The position numbers and the translations under genes are program-made. From Paenibacillus aestuarii (GTDB lineage: Bacteria > Bacillota > Bacilli > Paenibacillales > NBRC-103111): a stretch of DNA of 64,000 bases. This document shows, piece after piece, positions 35,316-44,206 of this stretch. Within the stretch, counting starts at the first letter, position 1. Every line of letters begins with the position of its first letter. Location of the stretch: contig NZ_JAQFVF010000034.1 in NCBI RefSeq assembly GCF_027789125.1, positions 1 to 64,000 on the forward strand. Direction: 5' to 3'. Under the pieces are notes generated by a model. It was not told the DNA's origin. It was given only the letters and a program-made list of their open reading frames with translations, and made no database searches.

Positions 35316-36018
35316 GTGAAGTCATATATGTTACCCGCCCCCGCTAAGCGCGTCGCATCTATCGCCATTCCTGCGATTGGCGAAGCCTACTTGCAGTGCC
35401 TATTGGGCGTTGTGGACGCCTGGTTTATCGCCCGAATTAGGATCGTCGCCGTTAACGCGGTCGGCGTGACGAATATTTACAGTCTTACATATATCGGTGT
35501 CTTCACTGCGGTTTCCACTGCTTTATCCGTGTTTCTCTCGCGAGCCGTGGGAGGCAAGAATTTCGAACGAGGACGTTCTGTAGTTTGGCACGGCTATGTG
35601 GTCGCCTTGGCGCTGGGGTTCATCCTCTCGGCCGTTTCCATCTTTCTTACATCGCCTTTGCTCCACATCATGGGGGCGTACGGAGAGCTTGAAGAAGCCG
35701 CCTTGCCATATTTTCAAGTTGTGCTCGGCATCTCCCCGCTCATCGCATTGTTTACCGCTCAATCAGCTGCGTTTCGTGCCACAGGGGATACCAAAACACC
35801 TCTCAAAGTAGCTCTTGATGAACGTGCTTCACGTCGCACTGGATTATGTGCTGATCTTCGGTTTCGGGATGATCCCAGGGTTGGGATTGGCCGGAGCTGC
35901 TTGGGCTATGGTAATCGCACGGCTGTATGCGCTGCTTCGCTTATGGTGGAAGTCCAGAAGGGTGGATGCGATCCGTTTGCGCAAAGAAGACTGCATCTGG
36001 CGTCTACCAATGAAATAG
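35316..36018 (+). pseudogene. MATE-family efflux pump, frameshifted and truncated
   Basis: The first 165 residues form the N-terminal MATE bundle (PAIGEAYLQCLLGVVDAWFI, GVTNIYSLTYIGVFTAVSTA, AALPYFQVVLGISPLIALFT, FRATGDTKTPL). A frameshift near 35810 moves the frame to LHVALDYVLIFGFGMIPGLGLAGAAWAMVI, which is the next MATE helix pair. The gene then stops at 36018, directly in the tandem repeat, so half of the protein is gone. GAGGAGAGTGAAG precedes the GTG start. The composition is more GC-rich than its surroundings. Confidence 0.8.
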
Positions 36019-36100
36019 ACAATAATGTATTGAAATGTCAAATAAAGTTTTGAAATGACAAATAAAGTTTTGAAATGACAAATAAAGTTTTGAAATAGAG
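36011..36100. repeat. 20-bp tandem repeat, four and a half units
   Basis: TGAAATGACAAATAAAGTTT occurs twice exactly (36051, 36071), once with one change (36031), once diverged (36011) and partly (36091), with an exact 20-bp period. There are no unique spacers, so it is not a CRISPR array. Confidence 0.9.
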
Positions 36101-36189
36101 GTTTAGCTGGTGATAGTAGAGGGAAAGATATTATTAAACCATTAGAGCAAGCGATACTATCCTTCGTAAGTAGTATCGAGGACACCAAG

Positions 36190-36224
36190 GCCCCGACCAA
36201 CAATTTGGTCGGGGCTTTTGTTTT
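36190..36224. terminator. GC-rich intrinsic terminator
   Basis: GCCCCGACCA pairs with TGGTCGGGGC around six bases and is followed by TTTTGTTTTT. It is preceded by another hairpin, CGATACTA/TAGTATCG (36151-36177). No intact plus-strand gene lies upstream. Confidence 0.75.
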
Positions 36225-36252
36225 TATCCTTAGGAGGAGAGTGAAAATATGA

Positions 36253-36480
36253 CTAGTTATCTCTGTTTTCCTTATTGCGTTTGGTTGTCATTGGATTGAC
36301 AAGAGCCACATCAATTCCTTGCTCCACCAAACGGTTGGCAATATTGAACCAGTAGTGACCGATGCTCTCCATTCCCACAACGACGTCACTCATGCTGTGC
36401 ATCTTCTGTAACTTCCGAATGCTGTGTTCTAAATGCTCGAAACCGGCAAGGTCATTCGAGAATAGAATAGGGAGCTTGGA
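36253..36480 (-). mobile_element. IS110-family transposase fragment 1
   Basis: The stretch LFSNDLAGFEHLEHSIRKLQ, VVVGMESIGHYWFNIANRL and EQGIDVALVNPMTTKRNKEN is the N-terminal DEDD-domain part of an IS110/IS1111-family transposase (Glu in GMES, then VNP). It is cut off before the remaining catalytic residues, and its 5' side is fused in frame to an MFS start. Dead element. Confidence 0.8.
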
Positions 36481-36591
36481 ATCCTTCTCCAGGAAAAGAG
36501 GGAAAAATGGAACCGAAAGGGTGTACGCCAAGTGATTGAAAAATAAACCCAGCCATAAAACAAAAAGGTTACGTTTCCAGTGAACTTCCAT
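36481..36591 (-). pseudogene. MFS transporter N-terminal stump
   Basis: MEVHWKRNLFVLWLGLFFNH and AYTLSVPFFPLFLEKD form the first helix of an MFS permease. GGGCGGTG lies upstream and the start is 15 bp after the aminotransferase stop on the same strand, so an MFS gene was once the last member of that operon. The IS110 fragment truncates it after about 37 residues. Confidence 0.65.
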
Positions 36592-36606
36592 GCGGTCACC
36601 GCCCTA

Positions 36607-37824
36607 TTAGCTAGGAACGGGGTTATTGAGATAAGCAAAATAGGTGTCCGCCAATATTTTTACGCCGCGAACAATTTGTTCCTCGCTTACATAGCTGAAG
36701 CACAGTCTGGCATATTGGTAGCCTTCCGGCTTCACGAAGAAGCTTTTCCCATCTACGAAGCTAACGCCCCGATTCGCGGCATCCTGCAGAAATTCGCTCG
36801 TATTCACATGATCGTCAAATCGAAGCCAAATATAGAAGCCCCCCTCGGGCAAATGAAACGATACATGCTCCCCGAAGCTCTCCTTGATTGCCTCGGCCAT
36901 GACATCTCGCTGCTTGCGGTAATGCCGGCTCAGACTGTCTACATGCCCCTGGAAAGCAAAGTTCTCAAGCAGCTGTGCCAAAATTTCCTGTGTAAACACG
37001 CCGATGCTGCCGCCCAGATTCAGCAGCCTTACTTTATCGATGACATGCTGGTCCGCGATCAACCAGCCCAGGCGCAGACCGGGGCCAATTATTTTAGAGA
37101 ATGTGTTCAAATAGATGACTCTTTCCGGAATAAGCGTGTAGAGAGGGGGATATTTGTTCCCGGTAAAATTCAATTCGGAGTATGCGTCGTCCTCAAGAAT
37201 ATAAAAGTTATACGTTTCGGCCAGCTCCGCCAAACGCTTCCTTTTTTCGACGGATAACGTCACGCCGCCGGGATTATGGTAAGTCGGCATTGTATAGACC
37301 AATTTGGGTATAGGCTTATGATTCCGCTTCGCTTCGAGCAGAGCGTTCTCAATCAGATCGACGCGAACGCCATCCTCATCGATTGGAAAAGAGGTGATTA
37401 CCGCTTCCGCAGTCCGAAACGCTTGAAGCGCACTGAAGAAGGAAGGGGACTCCACCCAGACATGATCTCCCGGATCGACCAAAATTCTTGTCGCTAAATC
37501 AATGCCCTGCGTTGAGCCGTAAGTGACCAGAATTTGATTCAGCTCCGCATTGATCCCGTGAACCAGGGAGCGATTCTGAATCCACTTCAGTATTTTTCCG
37601 GGGCCGCCGGAGCCTGAATATTGCAGCGCTTTTCTTCCATGAAGTGTGACGGCTTCCGCCGCCGAGACGGATAGCTGATCTATGGGGAATAGATGCGGCG
37701 CAGCGAAACCGAAGGATAAATGGATGTGATCCGGCTTCGTTACGGTTGTGCTGCCGATGGATGGCGTGGAAGGTACCCGTTTGGCAAAAGAGAATGACGC
37801 TAATCGTCGAGTCAACATCATCAC
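36607..37824 (-). CDS. class I/II PLP-dependent aminotransferase (LysN/MocR-type)
   Basis: This 405-residue fold-type I aminotransferase of the 2-aminoadipate/MocR-core group has QGIDLATRILVDPGDHVWVE, YTMPTYHNPGGVTLSVEKR, ILEDDAYSELNF and the PLP-binding lysine in YLNTFSKIIGPGLRLGW. No N-terminal GntR domain is present, so it is an enzyme. It is the fifth gene of a minus-strand operon behind SsuB-, SsuC- and SsuA-like transporter genes and a GldA-like dehydrogenase. Together they may process an imported amino-sulfonate or amino acid analogue, which is inference. Three ATG codons at the start make the exact start uncertain by two residues. Confidence 0.88.
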   Translation of the reverse strand: MMMLTRRLASFSFAKRVPSTPSIGSTTVTKPDHIHLSFGFAAPHLFPIDQLSVSAAEAVTLHGRKALQYSGSGGPGKILKWIQNRSLVHGINAELNQILVTYGSTQGIDLATRILVDPGDHVWVESPSFFSALQAFRTAEAVITSFPIDEDGVRVDLIENALLEAKRNHKPIPKLVYTMPTYHNPGGVTLSVEKRKRLAELAETYNFYILEDDAYSELNFTGNKYPPLYTLIPERVIYLNTFSKIIGPGLRLGWLIADQHVIDKVRLLNLGGSIGVFTQEILAQLLENFAFQGHVDSLSRHYRKQRDVMAEAIKESFGEHVSFHLPEGGFYIWLRFDDHVNTSEFLQDAANRGVSFVDGKSFFVKPEGYQYARLCFSYVSEEQIVRGVKILADTYFAYLNNPVPS

Positions 37825-37839
37825 CTGCTTTCGTAAGAG

Positions 37840-38616
37840 TTATATGGAATAAGATAATTTTCTTGACTGTACAAGCTCTGCATCCCGGGGATCTTTTTTC
37901 AGCACCCGATTAAGAATCAGGTTCTCAAAGTGGGCGAAGCCGGAATCCCGTTCTCTTGGTCGCGCCAAGGTAACCATGGCATCCATCGCGATTTTCCCTT
38001 GCTCGATGAGAAGCACCCGATCCGCCAAGGCGACGGCTTCGCTGACGTCATGCGTGACCAGAATGACCGTAAATCCATGCTTCAACCATAAATGCTCGAT
38101 CAATTGCTGCATTTCGATTCTTGTCAAGGCATCCAATGCGCCGAGCGGTTCATCCAGCAGCAGGAGCCGCGGACGGCTCACTAATGCACGGGCCAAGGCG
38201 ACGCGTTGCTTTTGCCCGCCGGAAAGCACACTTGGCCAATCGCCCCCGCGTTCAGAGAGTCCGACCAGGCCCAGCGCTTCCGTAGCGCTTGCTTTATCCT
38301 TGCCGGCATCGCCGATGCGGACATTATCGAGCACTCTTTTCCATGGCAGAAGACGCGCCTCTTGAAACAAGACACGCGTATCCTCATGCGTTATGCCGAC
38401 AGCTTGATTGTCCAGATAGATGGTGCCGTTAGAAGGTTGGTCAAGGCCGGCGATCAATCGGAGCAGCGTGCTTTTGCCGCAGCCGCTCCGGCCTACGATA
38501 GCGATAAATTCTCCAGGTTCAATCGTCACATTCACGTCTGTTAATACCGGATGTTGATCGAATTGCTTCGAGACATTGAGGAGATGAATGCGGGAACCTA
38601 TTTTTTTCTGAAGCAT
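37840..38616 (-). CDS. ABC transporter ATPase, SsuB/TauB-like
   Basis: This 258-residue nucleotide-binding protein has Walker [13 protein letters not shown]-loop [10 protein letters not shown], signature [16 protein letters not shown], Walker [13 protein letters not shown] and switch His in [20 protein letters not shown] is the usual Q-loop of sulfonate/nitrate/taurine importers. The start at 38616 follows AAAGGGGGAAGACAGC; the longer frame to 38685 overlaps the permease end. It works with the permease and binding protein upstream. Its gene is 15 bp from the aminotransferase. Confidence 0.92.
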   Translation of the reverse strand: MLQKKIGSRIHLLNVSKQFDQHPVLTDVNVTIEPGEFIAIVGRSGCGKSTLLRLIAGLDQPSNGTIYLDNQAVGITHEDTRVLFQEARLLPWKRVLDNVRIGDAGKDKASATEALGLVGLSERGGDWPSVLSGGQKQRVALARALVSRPRLLLLDEPLGALDALTRIEMQQLIEHLWLKHGFTVILVTHDVSEAVALADRVLLIEQGKIAMDAMVTLARPRERDSGFAHFENLILNRVLKKDPRDAELVQSRKLSYSI

Positions 38617-38635
38617 GCTGTCTTCCCCCTTTTTG

Positions 38636-39427
38636 TCAGGACTTTGCCGAATAAGTCGGATTCCACTGCAGCCACCATTTTTCAAGCAGCTTGGCCGCGC
38701 TATCCGACAGCTTTCCTAACAGCGCATATATCAAGATGCTCAATACGATAACGTCCATCTGGAAAAATTCTCTGGCATTCATCGCCATATACCCTAAACC
38801 CGACTTGGCTGCAACCGTTTCGGCGACGATCAGCGTGAGCCACATGATGCCGAGGGCATAACGGACACCAACAAGAATAGAAGGGAGCGCCCCGGGCAAA
38901 ATGATGTGAAGGTATAGAGATACGCGATTCAACCCGTATACCTTCCCCATTTCAATTAATCCCGGATCAATCGAACGGATGCCGTGGAACGTATTTAAAT
39001 AAACCGGAAAGAATACGCCGAGCGCTACGAGTACCAGCTTGGCGGGTTCCTCAATCCCGAACCAGATGATGACCAGCGGGATTAAGGAGAGATGAGGGAT
39101 GGTACGGATCATCTGGATGGTCGAGTCGGATAATCTTTCGGCCGTACGCCAAAAGCCGTTAATTAAACCGAACAAAAATCCGATGCTCCCGCCGATCATA
39201 AAACCGCTTATAGCCCGCTTGGCGCTAATCCCGATATGGATGAACAGCTCACCGGATTTCAGCATGCTGACAAAGACGCTGAGCACCTTGAGCGGCTGCG
39301 GCAGCACATTCGCCGGGATGAGCCCGGTGCTGGTGAGCAAATGCCAGGTGAGCAGGATCAGAACGGGCAGTATCCAGGGGGCAACTTGATGAAACCGCTG
39401 CTTTGCCTTTATTGCCTTCAATTGCAA
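38636..39427 (-). CDS. ABC transporter permease, SsuC/TauC-like
   Basis: This 263-residue membrane permease has six helices and the EAA-type loop [25 protein letters not shown]. Features of the sulfonate/nitrate/taurine group are [43 protein letters not shown] and ESKSGLGYM-like [16 protein letters not shown]. It lies 20 bp behind the binding protein and is followed by the ATPase gene. The product forms the membrane channel of the importer. Confidence 0.92.
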   Translation of the reverse strand: MQLKAIKAKQRFHQVAPWILPVLILLTWHLLTSTGLIPANVLPQPLKVLSVFVSMLKSGELFIHIGISAKRAISGFMIGGSIGFLFGLINGFWRTAERLSDSTIQMIRTIPHLSLIPLVIIWFGIEEPAKLVLVALGVFFPVYLNTFHGIRSIDPGLIEMGKVYGLNRVSLYLHIILPGALPSILVGVRYALGIMWLTLIVAETVAAKSGLGYMAMNAREFFQMDVIVLSILIYALLGKLSDSAAKLLEKWWLQWNPTYSAKS

Positions 39428-39447
39428 CTACGCTCCTTTTAACTGTT

Positions 39448-40527
39448 CTATTTGGATTGCGCCGTTATTTTTTTCAGCTCTTCCTCAAAAGCCCTGCTCC
39501 AAGTGGCGCTGACGTCTACTTTGCTTTTTAAGAGTCCTACGCCGACTAACGTATCGGCGACATCCTGCTCGGAAGCAATCGCCTTCTCGAAGTTGGCGGA
39601 GAGCTTGGATGGGCGCTGTTCTTCGCCCTTTTTCAGGGTATCAAACGCTTGCTCAACAGGTTGCTTGGTATTCGCCGCCGTAATTTCGGCCCACTTTTGC
39701 TGATTGCTGCGGCTCCAGGCATAAAACTTGTTCAAACGGGCCAAAAAATCGACGATAGCGGCATGCTTGGCCGGGTCATTAATCGCTTCGGGGGTAGCCT
39801 CATATAAGAAATTTCCGGATAAAATATCCTTGGCGCTGGCTAATTCCGTCGCTCCGTTTTGATGAGAGGAAATAATTGCGTTGCCATAGCTGGCCAATGC
39901 GTCGACTTTGCCGCTGATCAGTGCGCTTAAACCGTCTGACGTCGATAAGGGAACGGCTTCGACATCCGTCCATGACAAACCCGAAGCTTGCAGCATTTTG
40001 ACCAAGAAGTAGTGGGCTGTTGTAGCGTTTACGAAAGCGACCTTTTTTCCTTTCAAATCGGCAACGCTCTTGATCGGCGAGCCTTTGGGTATGACGAGCT
40101 CCTGATTCAGCGTCGTAGATTCAAAAGAAGCGATGACTTTGAAATTCCCCCCGTTGGCCGCTTGGGAAGCGAAGATTGGAGGGATTTCGCTCGTGGAGCC
40201 CAAATCCAGGTTACCGGCCGCCATCGCCTCGAGCTGCAGATTGCCGCCCTGGAAGACGCTGTACTGCACTTTGTAAGGCGTATCGCTGAGACCTGCCTCT
40301 TTAAAGCCTAGCTCCAAAGTTCCCCATCCTGTCTGTCCGACGCGCAAAGTGACTTTGCTGAGGTCGACGGAAGGGGAAGTAGCGCTGGCCCCTGACACCG
40401 GTGCCGCAGACGTCACCTGGGATTTCGCATCTCCTGAGGAGGCAGTTTTACTTCCGCACCCGGCGGCTAAAACAACGATGAATAAGGAAATAACAGTTTG
40501 CTTGGCAAATTTGGTGAATCTGAACAT
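39448..40527 (-). CDS. ABC transporter substrate-binding lipoprotein, SsuA-like
   Basis: This 359-residue lipoprotein has a signal peptide with lipobox VVLAAGCGSK near residue 24. The mature part is a type II periplasmic-binding fold of the sulfonate/nitrate group: LRVGQTGWGTLELGFKEAGL, QLEAMAAGNLDLGSTSEIPP, VADLKGKKVAFVNATTAHYF and KVDALASYGNA. The start at 40527 follows GGAGAAGGGTGCG; a frame to 40605 overlaps the dehydrogenase gene. It binds the substrate outside the membrane. A sulfonate is likely from family, but no desulfonating monooxygenase (ssuD/tauD) is next to it. Confidence 0.9.
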   Translation of the reverse strand: MFRFTKFAKQTVISLFIVVLAAGCGSKTASSGDAKSQVTSAAPVSGASATSPSVDLSKVTLRVGQTGWGTLELGFKEAGLSDTPYKVQYSVFQGGNLQLEAMAAGNLDLGSTSEIPPIFASQAANGGNFKVIASFESTTLNQELVIPKGSPIKSVADLKGKKVAFVNATTAHYFLVKMLQASGLSWTDVEAVPLSTSDGLSALISGKVDALASYGNAIISSHQNGATELASAKDILSGNFLYEATPEAINDPAKHAAIVDFLARLNKFYAWSRSNQQKWAEITAANTKQPVEQAFDTLKKGEEQRPSKLSANFEKAIASEQDVADTLVGVGLLKSKVDVSATWSRAFEEELKKITAQSK

Positions 40528-40562
40528 GATCGTAACGCACCCTTCTCCATGTAAGGTAAGTT

Positions 40563-41672
40563 TTATAATTTTGCGTAACCTTTCTGAATGATGCGCTGGC
40601 CCCATTGATCCGCTTGCCTAATTGCTTGGGCTAGCAGGGACTCATTGACATCGAATGACAAGCCTTTCGCCGCGCCTTCCCGCAGCCTAACCCCTTTGGC
40701 TATTTGAATCGCAATGACGGCAGGATCTTGGCTGATTCCCAGCTCTGCCAGCGTAATGGGGAGGCCCAGCTTATGGAGCCATAGCGCAAGCTCATTGATT
40801 TCTTGTTCCGCTCTCCGTTCAAGTACCGCCTGAGTGAGAAGTCCGAATGCCACCTTCTCTCCGTGCAGGGTGCCGCCGGTTTGCGGGATAAAGGTCAGGC
40901 TGTTGTGAATGGCATGAGCGATGGCGGCGCGGGCTGTCAAACCCTGAACGGTACCCGCCAATCCTGCAAGCGCGATGACGGCATCGATCGTCTCCGTAAG
41001 AGCGGGCGTCACTCGGCCGCTTCCGGCCGTATCATAAGCCTGCAAGGCATGGACGCGCAGCCTTTCGAGCGCAAGCTTTCCCGTTTGGGTCGCGATTCTG
41101 ATATCCAATCCGTCGGGATCATCACTCAGGTTTACGACGGTTTCATACCATTTCACAATGGCATCGCCGATGCCTGAAGCTAAATAGCGTTTGGGTGCGG
41201 ATGCCAGAACACGCGTATCAGCCAGCACCAATACCGGTGAGCGTTCATTTAAAATGTGCCCGGAGGAACGTCCCAGATCGTCGTAGAGGATGGAGACTGC
41301 CGCCCAAGAAGCGCAGGTCGCCGCTACTGTCGGTACGGCAACAACAGGAATGCGGAGCTTGCCGCCGACCGCCTTGGAAACATCAAGAACCTTGCCGCCG
41401 CCGACTCCGATAATAACGTCCGCCTGCTGCTCCGCAGCCGTAGCGGTATAAACTTCGATTTCTTCTTCGGTGACCTTTCCGCTGAACTCCGCAATTGTAA
41501 AGGTAATCCCGGCTTGGTCCAGGCTGTCAAGGAATGTGTGGCTTGCAGCTTTCAGCGCTTTTTGACCGGCGATAATTAGCGCCTTCTTGCCATAAGGGGC
41601 AATCAACGATCCGCTTTTTAACAAAATATCAGGTTCATTCCAATACTGCTCAGGCGCTTTAATGTTGATCAT
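40563..41672 (-). CDS. iron-containing alcohol dehydrogenase, glycerol dehydrogenase-like
   Basis: This 369-residue GldA-type dehydrogenase has the NAD-binding DVIIGVGGGKVLDVSKAVG, PTVAATCASWAAVSILYDD, and metal-ligand Asp/His residues in GIGDAIVKWYE, AIAHAIHNSLT and GTLHGEKVAFG. Relatives oxidise glycerol, other vicinal diols or amino alcohols with NAD. ATG at 41672 is chosen with AGAGGAG 11 bases before it; the GTG at 41684 overlaps that site. It opens the five-gene minus operon, with an inverted repeat in its promoter region. Pairing with a sulfonate-type importer suggests oxidation of an imported hydroxylated compound, but this is unproven. Confidence 0.88.
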   Translation of the reverse strand: MINIKAPEQYWNEPDILLKSGSLIAPYGKKALIIAGQKALKAASHTFLDSLDQAGITFTIAEFSGKVTEEEIEVYTATAAEQQADVIIGVGGGKVLDVSKAVGGKLRIPVVAVPTVAATCASWAAVSILYDDLGRSSGHILNERSPVLVLADTRVLASAPKRYLASGIGDAIVKWYETVVNLSDDPDGLDIRIATQTGKLALERLRVHALQAYDTAGSGRVTPALTETIDAVIALAGLAGTVQGLTARAAIAHAIHNSLTFIPQTGGTLHGEKVAFGLLTQAVLERRAEQEINELALWLHKLGLPITLAELGISQDPAVIAIQIAKGVRLREGAAKGLSFDVNESLLAQAIRQADQWGQRIIQKGYAKL

Positions 41673-41705
41673 GTGTGCTTCCACTCCTCTAAATTTAAAA
41701 TCAAA

Positions 41706-41740
41706 TTATTCCTATGTGTTAAGTGTGAATATAGGAGTAA
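41706..41740. promoter_or_regulatory. inverted repeat in the promoter region of the gldA-ssu-like operon
   Basis: TTATTCCTAT and ATATAGGAGTAA form an interrupted palindrome with 13 bases between, 34 bp upstream of the start. A second overlapping pair is CCTATGTGTTA/AACACAGG, ending at 41752. A repressor site is likely. The regulator is unknown; sulfur-responsive control would fit the transporter family but is a guess. Confidence 0.5.
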
Positions 41741-41752
41741 CACTAACACAGG

Positions 41753-42079
41753 ACACGTCAAAGCGTCTAATTGAAGTTTTCTATCCAAAGATATAGCACT
41801 TCTATCGTAGAGGTACGATTACGGGAGAATCTAAATTATAATTATATATAATTTAGTATTTATTAAATTGTGTTGCACATTAATTAGATGTTCGATAAGG
41901 ATAATTGGATGGCTCGTAGCAAGGAAAAGACTACAAGAAAACAATGCCAATCTAACTAGCAGCTTAAGCAATACCTTACCCTTCGTAAGATATCTTGAAG
42001 CCAGGTAAGAAATTCTATGAATCTAGTATAAAGACATAGATTTAGGTTTATGCTATATTCTAGGAGGTGTATTATAATC
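41753..42079. other. 327-bp gap
   Basis: No gene, hairpin or repeat is supported here. The AT-rich part near 41840-41880 could be promoter sequence. Confidence 0.4.
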
Positions 42080-42190
42080 ATGACACTTTTAATGAAAAAA
42101 GCACTTAATCAATATAATTTCCTTATGTACATTAAAACCGGAGAACAAAAATACTTAAGAATGATTCAGACTGGACTGTCCCAGCTGTGA
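42080..42190 (+). CDS. possible 36-residue protein
   Basis: A strong AGGAGGTG site stands 12 bases before ATG. The product MTLLMKKALNQYNFLMYIKT followed by GEQKYLRMIQTGLSQL is basic and helical. The family is not recognised. A weak hairpin (CGCG/CGCG then TTTTTG, near 42228) follows. Support is only the ribosome site and clean ends. Confidence 0.35.
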   Translation: MTLLMKKALNQYNFLMYIKTGEQKYLRMIQTGLSQL

Positions 42191-42314
42191 AGGCTCTTAT
42201 AAACGATAATTCAGGCTTAAGACTATCGCGCATTCGCGGTATTTTTGTTTTTCGCTAAAATCCAAGGGACTTTATTTCAGTTTGATTTTCACATACGAAG
42301 AACAGGATCTAACC

Positions 42315-42452
42315 ATGGAGTTAATAAAGAAAACGAGTCAGCCCGATAGTGAACGTTCAATTAGGATGGGAATCAAAGAGCTTGAAAATGGCGGTTATAT
42401 TAATCGAAAAACACTTCAAAATGGAGAACTTGTTGGAGTTTTAATACAATGA
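42315..42452 (+). pseudogene. replisome-organiser-like winged-helix fragment
   Basis: The 45-residue frame contains SERSIRMGIKELENGGYINRKTL, which resembles the core of N-terminal winged-helix domains of phage and plasmid replication initiators (pattern S-x2-SIR-x-GIKELE-x-GYI). Upstream and downstream parts of such a protein are missing, so this is a scrap of a phage- or plasmid-derived gene. Confidence 0.45.
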
Positions 42453-42592
42453 AGTATAAAGAAATTAAAAATGCAGCGTCAGTTAATACCATAAAAGGAA
42501 AGAAGAAAAATCAAACGAATAAAACCATTAGTAAAAAGGCGCAATCAAAGAAGAGTACACGAACAAAGAAATCAACCCAAAAAAGGATTTAA
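42449..42592 (+). CDS. possible 47-residue lysine-rich protein
   Basis: The ATG overlaps the stop of the previous frame (ATGA). The product is about one third Lys/Arg (KGKKKNQTNKTISKKAQSKK). It could be a nucleic-acid-binding peptide or chance sequence; there is no independent ribosome site. Confidence 0.25.
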   Translation: MKYKEIKNAASVNTIKGKKKNQTNKTISKKAQSKKSTRTKKSTQKRI

Positions 42593-42829
42593 TCGTGCTT
42601 TAAGCAATTTCTTCAAAGAGTTTTTATAGTGGTAGACCGCTGTTAGTGATATAGGAAAATGTGCTAATCTGGGTAATGCAAGAAAGGGCAAGAAGTGGAG
42701 AACTGCTTCAGAGCAGGTTTGAATACGGAGCGAGTCCACGAAATAAGAAGGATTTATACTTACGACTCCTGGGATCATTTATAAAAGCTGCAGGGATATA
42801 AAAATAAAGTTTCTAAGGAGAACAAGTAG

Positions 42830-43069
42830 ATGGGAGTTAGCGAATTCGATTCGAAAGACGATGTTGAGGTAGGAGATATCGTGTTTCTCAAAAGTGACCG
42901 CATGCGATATCATATTCGTGATATTCGTTTGGCACATTCCCCAAGTAATAAAGTAGAAATGGAATATCAGCTTCTTTGCGGTAATGGCGGAAAAATCATC
43001 GATTGGTTGAAACGCGACAGCTTTGATGTATTCGAAAGGGGTATCGAAGGGGATTATACACCTCGGTGA
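42830..43069 (+). CDS. hypothetical acidic protein, 79 residues
   Basis: AAGGAGAACAAGTAG precedes ATG. The predicted fold is a small beta barrel (VEVGDIVFLKSDRMRYHIRD, VEMEYQLLCGNGGKIIDWLK), reminiscent of SH3- or DUF-type single domains, but I do not recognise the family. Its neighbours are a lysine-rich small frame and a convergent Rieske relic. Nothing in the context indicates function. Confidence 0.55.
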   Translation: MGVSEFDSKDDVEVGDIVFLKSDRMRYHIRDIRLAHSPSNKVEMEYQLLCGNGGKIIDWLKRDSFDVFERGIEGDYTPR

Positions 43070-43273
43070 AGGCAGCCGTCTCCGAACTTTTGTGTCGTTT
43101 ATGTAGGAACATTTGTAGTAGTAGTCTAGTTCATCTTTTCCTCTTATTTTATATCTCTTATTTTCGCGTATAATACCAATTTTAGTGACCTTTTTTTACC
43201 CGTGTTTGACGATACAATAGTGGTCTACATCCCCGCACTTTTGCTGCGAGGATGTTTATTGATAGTCTGGATT

Positions 43274-44206
43274 TTAACGAAGTCTATCAAGTCTTATCTT
43301 CTTTTCATCTCTGGTGAGAAAATCGTACCACATCTGTCGAAACCTCACTTGACGGCCATCTGCAGGCACATGCGCTTCCATACGTAACGCCTCAGGGATT
43401 GGTCTCGGATGCTGACTTTCGACAATCATACGGTCCTCTTCCAGTACCTTGGCGCTGTACCTGGAAAAAATTGAGTTGATGCCCGGGACAGATTTTGCAA
43501 AGTTTCGCCCGACTAAACCAAAAATCGCCGTCTTATTTTCATCCATGGGCGTGAAGGTAACATAGTTGTAAATTTTGTTGCGCGTCTGGTTGGGAAGTGT
43601 CAAAACCCATTGCTGCGGAAATTGATACTGAAGTAAACCGTTTCCATTTCTTACTTGGATATGGTCCTCGTCGGCTTCGAAGTCGATTTGAATCTCTTCC
43701 TTTGATTTTTTTCCAATAGTCGAACGATGTACGATCGGAACATGTGCAACATCGATTACACTTTCAATGACTCGTGTAAGATGTGCTTCCCATATGGCTG
43801 CATATGGGGCAGCTGTATACTGTGGATCCTCAAGTTCGGGAAAAATCTGAAGGCTAGGTATTATCGCCTCTTCATTGCTTTTATCATTTGCTTCTGGATA
43901 CACCCACAGCAGTCCTGCACGTTCTGTGGCTGGGTAGGTAAATGTATGGGCAAACGCAGGAATGGGACGATTTGGGTGGGCCGGGATTTCGATACATCTT
44001 CCGTCGGTATCGAATCTCCATGCATGATACGGACAGACCAATTTTCCATCTCGACATGACCCGAGCGACAAGTCAGCACCGCGATGCGAACAATAGGCAT
44101 GCATGGCACTAGCGTTACCAGCTTGATCACGGTACAGAACGAGATCCTTGCCAAGCAATTTACGTTTAATCGGTTTTTTGTCCAGATCCTTTGACCACGC
44201 TACTTG
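43274..44206 (-). pseudogene. Rieske non-heme iron oxygenase lacking its N-terminus, fused to an IS110 fragment
   Basis: The product is a ring-hydroxylating-type oxygenase. It has the Rieske 2Fe-2S ligands CSHRG and CPYHAW (positions 120, 122, 139 and 142 of the fused frame) and the mononuclear iron site ESVIDVAHVPIVH. The C-terminal domain is complete. The normal start (about ten residues before VAWSKDL) is replaced by 81 residues of IS110 transposase in the same frame. No start codon or ribosome site lies at the junction, so expression would depend on the IS sequence. I list it as a broken gene; an expressed fusion is possible because both reading frames are clean. Confidence 0.75.

Noticed and set aside
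36011..36100. CRISPR array
   Set aside because: Repeats are contiguous with an exact 20-bp period and no spacers, and no cas gene is in the window.
36110..36225. Riboswitch or IS110 bridge RNA ahead of 36250
   Set aside because: Two hairpins precede AGGAGGAGAGTGAAAATATG, but the frame after that ATG ends after 17 codons and no conserved riboswitch core or complete IS110 end is visible.
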